A stretch of DNA of 64,000 bases from Sphingobacterium tabacisoli (lineage in GTDB: Bacteria > Bacteroidota > Bacteroidia > Sphingobacteriales > Sphingobacteriaceae), in contig NZ_JAEQMU010000001.1 in the NCBI RefSeq assembly GCF_017908035.1, positions 496,001-560,000 on the forward strand. The letters are read 5' to 3'. Both the position numbers and the translations under genes were made by a program. Below the pieces are notes generated by a model. That model was not told the DNA's origin. It worked only from the letters and a program-made list of their open reading frames with translations, and ran no database searches. Below, in pieces: positions 8,380 through 16,542 of the stretch. Numbering within the stretch: the first letter of the stretch is position 1; every line of letters begins with the position of its first letter.

Positions 8380-11205
8380 ATGCCAAATTACCACCTTTAC
8401 CGAATACGGCCCTTCATTGGACTGTGTTATTTATTAATCCTATTGTTCTTTTCGTTTCGGGGAAACGCACAGGATCGGCACACCATACAAGGGCTTGTAA
8501 CAGAAATGGTCAACGGACAGTCCAGGCCTGTCCGTTCGGCTTCTATCGTACTACAACCTTATGGATTTACAACGGTCAGTGATGCCAATGGTGCATTTTC
8601 ATTTACTGCTGTACCAAATGGTGCAATACGGATGCAGATTTCATACGTAGGAAAAGTCACTGTCGATACCGTATTGCAGGTGCCACTTCGTTCAAAATTG
8701 GATATTTTACTTTCTGATCTTTCGTTTCGCTTACGCGAAGTGGACGTGCTGGCTCGATCCGCGGGTCAGGCTAAAGGATCTACATCGTATATCGGTCAGA
8801 ATGCGATAGCGCATCTACAAGCCAATAGCCTGGCGGATATGATGTCTTTACTACCGGGAGGGCTTACGGCAAATCCCGATCTGACGGGTGCGAAACAGTT
8901 TAATATCCGATCGGTAGCAGACGGTGGCAGTGATGCAAATGCATTCGGGACGTCCATTATTATCAACGGATCTCCCTTGTCAAACAACGCAAACCTACAA
9001 TCGTTATCACCAGTGATGACGGGTGGAGCTGCAGGCCTAGGAGGGGGAGGTATCCCCAGAGGCGGAATCGATACACGCAATATCCCGATGTATAACGTAG
9101 AATCAGTCGAGGTGATTCGCGGAATACCCGGAGCACGGTATGGGGATATCGCCTCGGGTGCTGTTATCGTAAACCAAAAGGCTGGGCGCCAACCGCTACT
9201 GGTCGAAGCCAATACCAACCCGAATGTGTACAGTATAAATGCCTCAAAAGGGATGTTGCTAGGGCAGGACCAGGGAGCGTTGAATATCGGAAGTACCTAT
9301 GCCTACAATGTCAGTGATCCGGTGCAGTCCTATAGGTATTACCAACGCGCCTCTCTAGATGCTTTGTATAGCAATAGTTATCTCGCTAATCGTCTGTCGA
9401 ACACGTTAGGGCTTACTTTGCATCTCGGTCGGGATAGCCGTAGACTCAATCCCGACGATGAAATCACCAGAATTCGATCGTCGGCTCAGGAGAAAGGTAT
9501 CTCTATTAATACCCGAGGAAACTACAGAACGGAGAAAGACTGGTTGAGAAGCCTGGATTATGCAGCGAGACTGTCCTACACGCACAAGAGCGGGGACTAT
9601 CAGGAACAGTATACTGCAGCTACCGCTGCTTATAGTATGACCTATCTGGACGGCACTATACTGAGCAATCAGCCTGGTCTTCGGCTTTATGATGCCAACG
9701 GTATCGAGATTACACGGATACCTGATGGCGAGGAAGATAAGTACGCTGTCTATCTGCCTAGTACTTATCTGGGCAAGCATCATATCGATGGGAAGGAACT
9801 CAATCTATTTTTAAATGCGGGAGCACAATTTTTCAATCGACTGGGCGCTACCGAGCATAGCTGGAATATCGGGGCTGATTACCGTTTGGATGCAAATAAC
9901 GGGAGGGGTAAAAGTTTCGCCGATAGCCTTCCGCCATACCGCAACCTGCAGTATGTAAATTCGGCTTACCGCAACAGAAGCTACTTGGATGTTCCGGCTT
10001 TACATCAATTGGGACTTTATATAGAAGATAATATGGTTGCTCAGTTCAAGGGACATAACGTAAGTATAGCAGCAGGGCTACGTTACGATTATTTCGGACA
10101 AGGAAGGTCGGTATGGGCTCCGCGTATAAATGCTAGTATGGAAGTGCTTCCTGATTTATTGACTTTACGGGCTGGATACGGCGTGCTGGCCAAGGCGCCT
10201 AGCTTACTGTATCAGTATCCTGAGAATGCTTACTTCGACTATGTTAATGTTAACGAGATGGCCAGTGGCAGGGAGGATGCCGTATTTATGACGACAACGC
10301 GCGTGTTTGAAACCCAGAATCGGGAACTAAAGATTGAAACAAATGTCAAACGTGAGCTTGGGCTGGATTTTAAACTGGGCAAATCCAAACTGAATATCAC
10401 GGGGTTTAAGGAAAACAGAGATAACGGCTATGGGATAGGTAATACGATCCAATCTTTCAGGCCGGTACAGTTTGTACAGTATGAACGAGTCAATAGTACT
10501 TCCTCTGCATTCAAGGAGATTTCTTCGGATGCTGTATTGGCGAAATTTAATAGGCCTCATAACAACAATCGGTTGGATAAAGCGGGAGTGGAATTTCAAT
10601 TAGATCTGGCCCGTATCAACAGTATACGTACGCAGTTTGGACTGTACGGAGCTTATATCCGCCAGAAGGCCTATTCGGCTGATTATTTTTATTACGACGG
10701 ACAGAGTGGAGCTGGAGCCAATAGCCGTACGCACATCGGACTGTATGAGCCGGAAATGACACAGGTGTATGACCGCTCTTTGGTCTCGACATTGAAAATG
10801 GTACATAATATCCCTAAGATAGGACTGGTGGTTACGCTTACGACGGATATCATCTGGAATGAATCCGACTGGACAGTGTACGGGAATGATTCTATTCCAG
10901 TTAAGTATATCAATAAGAATGATGGACAGGTTCATGATTTCAATCCCGAAAACCGCGAAAAACCAGAGTTCAAAGCTTTATTACGTCCTGTAGCCCGTAC
11001 TATGGAAACGGTGGAAAGTTACCCACCAATGGTGAATTTTAATATCAATCTGACAAAGGAAATAAAGGATTTTATGCGGGTGTCATTCTTCGCCAATAAT
11101 ATGTTTCGCTACCATCAGGTGGTGCGTTCCGATAGGGTTCGTTCTGACTATCACCGTAGAAACATACCGTTCTTTTTTGGATTTAAAATGGGTGTCTATT
11201 TATAA
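8380..11205 (+). CDS. TonB-dependent outer-membrane receptor
   Basis: 941 aa. Signal peptide at about 12-31 (LLILLFFSFRGNAQ), a carboxypeptidase-D regulatory-like domain at about 35-115, a plug domain at about 130-270 (YNVESVEVIRGIPGARYGDI is the classic plug end), then a beta barrel to a C-terminal aromatic-rich strand. It lacks the STN domain and the SusC length and signature, so it is a classical TonB receptor of the siderophore/metal/vitamin type, not a SusC. A glycine-rich loop (GGAAGLGGGG) sits in the plug. It leads a five-gene operon and its promoter has two Fur-type palindromes, which suggests uptake of a metal or metal complex; that ligand class is inference. Confidence 0.9.
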   Translation: MPNYHLYRIRPFIGLCYLLILLFFSFRGNAQDRHTIQGLVTEMVNGQSRPVRSASIVLQPYGFTTVSDANGAFSFTAVPNGAIRMQISYVGKVTVDTVLQVPLRSKLDILLSDLSFRLREVDVLARSAGQAKGSTSYIGQNAIAHLQANSLADMMSLLPGGLTANPDLTGAKQFNIRSVADGGSDANAFGTSIIINGSPLSNNANLQSLSPVMTGGAAGLGGGGIPRGGIDTRNIPMYNVESVEVIRGIPGARYGDIASGAVIVNQKAGRQPLLVEANTNPNVYSINASKGMLLGQDQGALNIGSTYAYNVSDPVQSYRYYQRASLDALYSNSYLANRLSNTLGLTLHLGRDSRRLNPDDEITRIRSSAQEKGISINTRGNYRTEKDWLRSLDYAARLSYTHKSGDYQEQYTAATAAYSMTYLDGTILSNQPGLRLYDANGIEITRIPDGEEDKYAVYLPSTYLGKHHIDGKELNLFLNAGAQFFNRLGATEHSWNIGADYRLDANNGRGKSFADSLPPYRNLQYVNSAYRNRSYLDVPALHQLGLYIEDNMVAQFKGHNVSIAAGLRYDYFGQGRSVWAPRINASMEVLPDLLTLRAGYGVLAKAPSLLYQYPENAYFDYVNVNEMASGREDAVFMTTTRVFETQNRELKIETNVKRELGLDFKLGKSKLNITGFKENRDNGYGIGNTIQSFRPVQFVQYERVNSTSSAFKEISSDAVLAKFNRPHNNNRLDKAGVEFQLDLARINSIRTQFGLYGAYIRQKAYSADYFYYDGQSGAGANSRTHIGLYEPEMTQVYDRSLVSTLKMVHNIPKIGLVVTLTTDIIWNESDWTVYGNDSIPVKYINKNDGQVHDFNPENREKPEFKALLRPVARTMETVESYPPMVNFNINLTKEIKDFMRVSFFANNMFRYHQVVRSDRVRSDYHRRNIPFFFGFKMGVYL

Positions 11206-12458
11206 TGATTTATACAACAATGAAAACACTATATATGCTATTAAAAACAGGTGTTCTATTGTCTGCTGTGACGGTGCTATCCTGTGCAAAGATTAATACA
11301 GCCCTAGAGACAGATGATATCAAGTACATCCAGCTGGAGCTGGAGGCTCTCCCCATGCTGGCAGATATTAAATCTACGGCTGGTCTAAAGGTGGTATTGG
11401 AAAACTATACCGAAAAATACCGTATCGAACGTGAACTGAATGAAGGAACGACGAAAATTGATAGTATCATACCTGGGCGTTATAGTATCACGATATCGGG
11501 AGAGCTGGATAACGGTGGAGAGCGCTTCTTTTTGAACGGAAGTTTACCCAACTATATGTTGCTGCCTGGCAACGAAAAGGTACAGGTACATGTTGATGGC
11601 GCAAAGGTGGGACCGCTTGCTTTTACGGAAATTTTCTATGCGGGAACTTCTCCGTTTTACTTCAGGAACCAATTTTATGAGATTACGAACAACTCGGACG
11701 AACTGGTCTATCTGGATGGCTTGTATTTTGCCAATTTGCATCCTACGATCGCTACAACGACGCTACCGGTTTGGCCGGCAGAAGATCAAGGTGCGTATGC
11801 CTATGCACAGCGGATATGGAAGATTCCTGGATCTGGTCGGGACTATCCGATAAAACCCGGTGAGGCGGTAACTATCGCACAGTTTGCGGCCAACCACAAA
11901 CTACCTCAATACAATCCAGACTCACCGATAGACTGTTCAAAGTCTGAGTTTGAATTTAATATGAACAACCCCAATTTTCCGGATCAGCCGGCAATCGATA
12001 TGCAGCATGTATTTTATGATGGGCGAGCAGCCAAGGGTTCCGTACCCCAATACCTGACCTCTGTGTTTGGAGCGGCTTACATCATATTTCGTGTACCTGA
12101 AGATGAAACTTATGACCCAGTAGAAAATGCCAGTTTACAGACAAGGGATCTAGGTACGACTTCTGCCACGCGCTATGCTAAAGTGCCGCTGAAATACGTG
12201 GTGGACGCCGTTGAAGCTGGGCATAACGAGAGTATGATCAGTGCTAAACGGGTGCCGTCAGTGATAGACGCAGGAATGACTTGGGTAGGCGCTACGTATA
12301 ATTCGCTAGGTGTAAGGCGTAAGGTAGCTGGCAGACGTGCAGATGGCAGTCCCATTTTTATGGATACGAATAATAGTACTGTTGACTTTGAAAGACAGGT
12401 AGTACTTCAGTTCCGTCATTACGGACAAGGAATACCGGCATGGTCTAACGCAAATTAA
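11205..12458 (+). CDS. DUF4876-like exported lipoprotein
   Basis: 417 aa. The ATG overlaps the receptor stop by one base (TAATG); a second in-frame ATG at 11220 gives an equally good start. Lipoprotein signal with lipobox TVLSC around residue 27. The sequence resembles the DUF4876 family known from Bacteroidota, recognised from the ordering of an early beta-sandwich-like part (residues 40-130) followed by a segment about features 'FTEIFYAGT...NQFYEITNNS' typical of lamin-tail-like beta folds. Likely tethered at the cell surface or periplasmic side of the outer membrane as an accessory of the receptor upstream. Family call from memory, moderately sure; biochemical role unknown. Confidence 0.7.
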   Translation: MIYTTMKTLYMLLKTGVLLSAVTVLSCAKINTALETDDIKYIQLELEALPMLADIKSTAGLKVVLENYTEKYRIERELNEGTTKIDSIIPGRYSITISGELDNGGERFFLNGSLPNYMLLPGNEKVQVHVDGAKVGPLAFTEIFYAGTSPFYFRNQFYEITNNSDELVYLDGLYFANLHPTIATTTLPVWPAEDQGAYAYAQRIWKIPGSGRDYPIKPGEAVTIAQFAANHKLPQYNPDSPIDCSKSEFEFNMNNPNFPDQPAIDMQHVFYDGRAAKGSVPQYLTSVFGAAYIIFRVPEDETYDPVENASLQTRDLGTTSATRYAKVPLKYVVDAVEAGHNESMISAKRVPSVIDAGMTWVGATYNSLGVRRKVAGRRADGSPIFMDTNNSTVDFERQVVLQFRHYGQGIPAWSNAN

Positions 12459-12471
12459 TCTACCTACTACT

Positions 12472-14052
12472 ATGTATAATATGAACATTTTTAAAGAGAT
12501 CATTACTTGCGGTGTAGCAGGGCTTGTATTAGTAGCAGGGCTTGTATTAACGGTATCGTCCTTGTCGGCGCAGGAGATCGTACCGAAAAAAAATGTCTTT
12601 ACGTTGGAGATGGGGGATTCGCTCGGGAGCTGGCGTAATAGCAGGAATGCCGCTGGTCTGAGCTGGGATAAGCCGATGGCCTTTTCCAGGATTCAGATGG
12701 ACTATGCCTTGGAAGATGGAAACTTTAAACGTCCAGAAGCGCCGGCGCGTAGCAATAGCCAAGGGGTATATGCAATCGGAAATACCCATATCAAGGATTC
12801 TTATATCCAAGGATTTCTGTCTTATAACAGGCATAAGCGGGAGGATGCCTCTTTCAATGCCTCGCTGATCGACCCAACACGGGATATGCCTTATCGGGTG
12901 TTGGATAGCAATGCCAGTGATTGGATTAACCAACATTATAAAATGGGATTTGATTGGACAAGCCGTGTATTTCGTGACCGCTGGTCTGTGGGGGTAGTGA
13001 TGAATTATGAGGCTTCAAGTGGAGCTAAACAACGGGACATCCGAGCAAACATCAGTTCGTATGCACTAGAGATATCCCCGGGGGTGGTCTACGCACTAAC
13101 TTCGAAACAACGTATAGGTGCACACATTTCCTATAGAAATAGAAAAGAGGAGTCGGAAAATAGTAACGTCAATGTGTATGTGGATCAGGGCTACTATTTA
13201 CATTATGGTCTAGGTCACGCTGTCCCGTATGTGGGTAGTGGTACCAATCTCAATTATAAGGGGGATACCTGGGGAGCTGGTCTACAGTATGAGGTAGAGG
13301 GGGATTGGGATCTATTCGTATCCTCCGCTTATGGTATAGGTGCAGAACGTGTCACCATGGGACTTTTGGAAACCCGAAGTGAGGGACTACTATTAAGGAA
13401 GGATATTTCGACGGAAGTTAGGGCCAAACGAATTACGGGGCAGCATGTGCATCGGATTACACTTGCTCATCGTTGGAATCGTACCGTCGGAACGGAATTC
13501 TGGAATGAATTTGTCTCCGGACTGGAAAGCGAAGGTTATGTAAACCGGTATCGGGCCAATCGTAGCCGCTATGGAGGGCAACAATGGAAGGCGAGCTATC
13601 TGTGGATGGATGGGACAGCTTGGGGATACCGATGGAAGATTGATGCTACTGTGGCTTATGAAAAAGAGAATGACCGCTATATCTTGCCGGAGTCAAGGAT
13701 GAATATAGCGCATGTTGACTACGGAATTGGTCTTTCGAGAGCCTTTAGTTGGAGTGGATCTGTATGTGCTATCGGAGCTAAAGTCTGGAGGAAGCAAAAT
13801 CTGACAGCGGACTACAGCTATGGGGGTAATAGACCTGATGAATGGCCGGTGACAGAACTGATGCAGGGTGATCTACGCTATCTAGGGGCCAGCTACTGGC
13901 GTGTAGATGTGCCGCTGACCTACACCTTTGCGCTACCAAAGGGCAACCAACAGGAACTGTATATCCGCGGAAATCTGTTTTGGATTGACCCCGCCGGAGC
14001 TGGGGTTACGAACAGAAAAGGTGGTGAGTTGGCCTTAGGAATGACATTTTAA
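12472..14052 (+). CDS. DUF6850-like outer-membrane beta-barrel protein
   Basis: 526 aa, 13 bp after the previous stop. A second ATG at 12481 could be the start. Signal peptide ends near SLSAQE (about residue 34). The rest alternates short polar and aromatic strands (for example WGAGLQYEVEGDWDLFVSSAYGIG) and ends with GGELALGMTF, a terminal beta-signal-like phenylalanine, so it should be an outer-membrane barrel. It resembles the DUF6850 family that accompanies TonB receptors and DUF4876 proteins; this is a recollection of family context. Likely a partner porin or surface barrel of the operon. The early NAAGLSWD segment is like that of other barrel proteins of the PorV type. Confidence 0.65.
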   Translation: MYNMNIFKEIITCGVAGLVLVAGLVLTVSSLSAQEIVPKKNVFTLEMGDSLGSWRNSRNAAGLSWDKPMAFSRIQMDYALEDGNFKRPEAPARSNSQGVYAIGNTHIKDSYIQGFLSYNRHKREDASFNASLIDPTRDMPYRVLDSNASDWINQHYKMGFDWTSRVFRDRWSVGVVMNYEASSGAKQRDIRANISSYALEISPGVVYALTSKQRIGAHISYRNRKEESENSNVNVYVDQGYYLHYGLGHAVPYVGSGTNLNYKGDTWGAGLQYEVEGDWDLFVSSAYGIGAERVTMGLLETRSEGLLLRKDISTEVRAKRITGQHVHRITLAHRWNRTVGTEFWNEFVSGLESEGYVNRYRANRSRYGGQQWKASYLWMDGTAWGYRWKIDATVAYEKENDRYILPESRMNIAHVDYGIGLSRAFSWSGSVCAIGAKVWRKQNLTADYSYGGNRPDEWPVTELMQGDLRYLGASYWRVDVPLTYTFALPKGNQQELYIRGNLFWIDPAGAGVTNRKGGELALGMTF

Positions 14053-14099
14053 GAACTAAACCGATCCGCCGCTTGGCAAATCATTTAATAATTATAGAT

Positions 14100-14945
14100 A
14101 TGTACAAAATACTTTTAATAGCATACTTTGGTTTACTATTGTTGGCGGGTTGTCGAGCAGTAAAGCCTGTTCAACTGAAAAATGAAATAATAGAACCCTC
14201 CATCGTACGGTTGAGGGATTCTATATTGCAGCAGGGGTTGGATGGGGAAGCCCTGTATACGTTGATGGGGGATATCAAACCCTTGAGCAGTGTAGTGGCT
14301 TTCTCCTTGCCTATAGGAAATGCAGATAGCAGTATGCGGCTGGATGAAGCGGTGCTACCGATCGATTCTTTGCGTTATCTGGCGCGTGTTAACCAAATAC
14401 AGCAGGCAGTAGCGCTAATCGACCTACCGGATCTTAAGTTCGTTCTTGTGCCTTATCGAAGTGCATATTCAAAGAACAGGATACTACAGTTGAGTGTGAT
14501 CCGAGTCTCCAGATTGGACAGTCTGTTAGAGGCTAAGTCACAGTTTTTTGGACAATATGGTTTTGTGCCGGGGACAGATCCTACAGTACTGCTCACAGTA
14601 AATGAGTATGAAAAGAAGTATGAGCGACTACGGGGTTATGGGTATCTTTTCGGTTATCCGGATTATGCGGTAGATTTCTTCGTTCTTGCCTTCCAGCAGT
14701 CTGACGCTACAGGAAAGCATGTAAACCGTAAGTTTTTTCATATACCGACTTTTGAAAAAGAGGAAGGTAATTTTGTGTATGCATACCCAATGGACTATAC
14801 TCCCGGTCCGCAGGACTCTGCCTTATACCGCAGGTCTGAAACCGTATTGAAGGAATATAAACTACTGCGTAGCCGTTACATAAAGAGTGATAGTACGCTG
14901 AGTGCATATGAACTATTACGAGACATAGCGCAGAGCGAACGGTAG
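14100..14945 (+). CDS. Lipoprotein of unknown function
   Basis: 281 aa from the ATG at 14100; the open frame runs back to a TTG at 14073, but the 14100 start gives a clean lipoprotein signal (MYKILLIAYFGLLLLAGCRA, lipobox LLAGC). I do not recognise the family. The mature part is mixed alpha/beta without cysteines clustering or an obvious catalytic motif; a tyrosine-rich patch (YEKKYERLRGYGYLFGYPDY) lies near residues 170-195. It lies 47 bp after the barrel gene and its stop abuts the ATG of the permease, so it is part of the same operon. Probably an outer-membrane or periplasmic accessory of the receptor system. Confidence 0.65.
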   Translation: MYKILLIAYFGLLLLAGCRAVKPVQLKNEIIEPSIVRLRDSILQQGLDGEALYTLMGDIKPLSSVVAFSLPIGNADSSMRLDEAVLPIDSLRYLARVNQIQQAVALIDLPDLKFVLVPYRSAYSKNRILQLSVIRVSRLDSLLEAKSQFFGQYGFVPGTDPTVLLTVNEYEKKYERLRGYGYLFGYPDYAVDFFVLAFQQSDATGKHVNRKFFHIPTFEKEEGNFVYAYPMDYTPGPQDSALYRRSETVLKEYKLLRSRYIKSDSTLSAYELLRDIAQSER

Positions 14946-16163
14946 ATGAAGCTATTCATAAAGGGAAGGTCTGGGAAAAAACTGGGCGTGAGTGCGGGTA
15001 TAGCACTCACGGTCTCCAATATGGTTGGAACGGGGGCATTTACAAGTCTGGGCTATCAGCTGTATGACGGTAGCTCGGTGTGGTCTGTGGCTCTACTATG
15101 GATCTTAGGCGGGGGGACCGCTTTTTGTGGTGCTGTAGCGTATTATAACTTAATACTACGCTATCCTGGCTCTGGTGGTGAGACGCATTTTGTAACGCAA
15201 ATGTACGGTAGGTCTTGGGGACATGCTGTCGCTTTACTGTCGATTGTCTTCGGCTTTATGGCTCCAATAGCATTGTCAGCCATTGCTTTTGCCAGTTATA
15301 TGCGTACGCTAATACCTTGGGATCTAAAAATACTGGCCAGTCTAGCTATCGTGCTGGTCAGTCTAGTACACCTGTTGAGCCTAACGGTGCGCGGGGTTTT
15401 TCAGACGGGACTGGCGGTAGTTAAAATAGGAATGATCCTACTTTTTATCATAGGGGGACTGCTGCATATTGGTGATCCGAATACACTGAACTGGACTATG
15501 CAAAGTGAACAGCTCAGTCCTATCTTTACAGCGCCTTTTTTGGGAGCATTAATGTTTGTACATTATGCTTATTCAGGGTGGAACACAAGTGTCTATGTAT
15601 TTGATCAATTGGAAAACAAGCGTACGGTTTACTTTTCTTTATTTCTTTCCGTAGTATTAGTTACTGTATTGTATGTGCTGTTGAATTTGGTATTTATGTG
15701 CAGTGTAGATGTAGACTTGTTGAGAGGAGTGACGGAAGTAGGACAGGTCGTAGGTAATGCGGTATTTGGCCCTGTATACGGCGGTGTCGTGGTGTCTATC
15801 ATTGGTCTGCTACTGATCGGAAATGTAAGTGCGATGATCTGGGCGGGGGCGCAGGTGTCTTTAAGATATAAAGAACTTTTATGGAGCGGAGATACTTCTG
15901 AACGGAAGAATAGTTTACATCTATTAATCATTGCGGTAGGAAGTATCTTGTTTGTCTTGAAGTATGACTTTGAAGCGCTTTTATTGATTACTTCCTGTAT
16001 ACTGTCGCTTGTCTCCGTAGCTGTAGTCTTAGGCCTATTTTGGATTCCTCTAATACAGCGGAAACCGAATAATTTGACTCTCAGCACTAAGATATGTGTG
16101 ATCTGCTATGCGGTAATGATGTTATCTTCCAGTATCTATGTTTTGCTTATTTCTAAGGAGTAA
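14946..16163 (+). CDS. APC-superfamily permease
   Basis: 405 aa with about 11-12 hydrophobic segments. The N-terminal pattern SAGIALTVSNMVGTGAFTSL is the hallmark of the amino acid-polyamine-organocation family (TM1 unwound region), followed by a conserved GGGTAFCGAVAYYNLILRYP in TM2-TM3. It transports an amino acid or related organic cation across the inner membrane by inference. The start codon follows the previous stop with no gap, so it is tightly coupled to the TonB receptor operon. Slightly shorter than the usual 430-500 aa. The pairing with a receptor under Fur-like control suggests import of a small amino-acid-like ligand or its metal complex; not demonstrated. Confidence 0.82.
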   Translation: MKLFIKGRSGKKLGVSAGIALTVSNMVGTGAFTSLGYQLYDGSSVWSVALLWILGGGTAFCGAVAYYNLILRYPGSGGETHFVTQMYGRSWGHAVALLSIVFGFMAPIALSAIAFASYMRTLIPWDLKILASLAIVLVSLVHLLSLTVRGVFQTGLAVVKIGMILLFIIGGLLHIGDPNTLNWTMQSEQLSPIFTAPFLGALMFVHYAYSGWNTSVYVFDQLENKRTVYFSLFLSVVLVTVLYVLLNLVFMCSVDVDLLRGVTEVGQVVGNAVFGPVYGGVVVSIIGLLLIGNVSAMIWAGAQVSLRYKELLWSGDTSERKNSLHLLIIAVGSILFVLKYDFEALLLITSCILSLVSVAVVLGLFWIPLIQRKPNNLTLSTKICVICYAVMMLSSSIYVLLISKE

Positions 16164-16173
16164 GGAGGTCGTT

Positions 16174-16278
16174 CGTCATTGCGAACGTAGTGAAGCAATC
16201 TCATTGTTAATAGAGGATTATCTATGATGAGCCCTTCGGGGTTGCTTCGCTTTATGTTATTCCGTTTGCAAAGACGAC
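16174..16278. repeat. Dispersed CGTCATTGCGAAC repeat, inverted pair
   Basis: Left copy 16174-16202 reads CGTCATTGCGAACGTAGTGA then AGCAATCTC. The right copy 16241-16278 is a diverged inverse complement (GTTGCTTCGC...GCAAAGACGAC). Copies of the same repeat occur four times in 22028-22392. Similar palindromic repeats are common between genes of Sphingobacteriaceae and relatives. Confidence 0.7.
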
Positions 16279-16283
16279 ATCGT

Positions 16284-16430
16284 TTACAAACCGAGCTTCT
16301 GCAGGAAAAAGTACGTATTGTAAACCGCACGGTGCGAATATAAGACAGAAGCGATCGGTATGTGGTGTTTTTCGTAGATTGTCTGGTAGGATTCATTCGA
16401 TAATAATGAAGTTTTCGGGTAGAGGCTCAT
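16284..16430 (-). pseudogene. Possible gene remnant, 48-codon open frame
   Basis: Minus-strand frame from ATG at 16430 to TAA at 16284: peptide beginning MSLYPKTSLLSNESYQTIYE and ending VYNTYFFLQKLGL. The composition reads like a real protein C-terminus, and the frame stays open 10 codons upstream of the ATG. It lies between repeats and directly beside the DUF4132 gene. I do not recognise it; it may be a leftover of a deleted gene or chance. Confidence 0.25.
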
Positions 16431-16542
16431 TCCACAACAATCATGGTATAGTTGTTGGGACAATAAATTTTAGCCATCCGTATTAATTCGTTATTTTAGG
16501 ATGGGCGTAATCTTTCGATTTTCAACTTAAAAACTACAACAT

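Larger units (their letters stand above)
16164..16542. other. Intergenic region upstream of the DUF4132 gene
   Basis: 379 bp. The left part is the inverted repeat pair, the middle (16284-16430) holds a short minus-strand open frame listed separately, and the right 110 bp should hold the promoter of the DUF4132 gene; no exact TAnnTTTG was found there. Confidence 0.5.

Noticed and set aside
8796..9218. Antisense 140-codon frame inside the TonB receptor gene
   Set aside because: Pro/Arg-rich shadow of the receptor's glycine-rich plug; no start context.
15629..16087. Antisense 152-codon frame inside the APC permease gene
   Set aside because: Lies opposite a clear membrane protein gene; Thr-rich product without family features.
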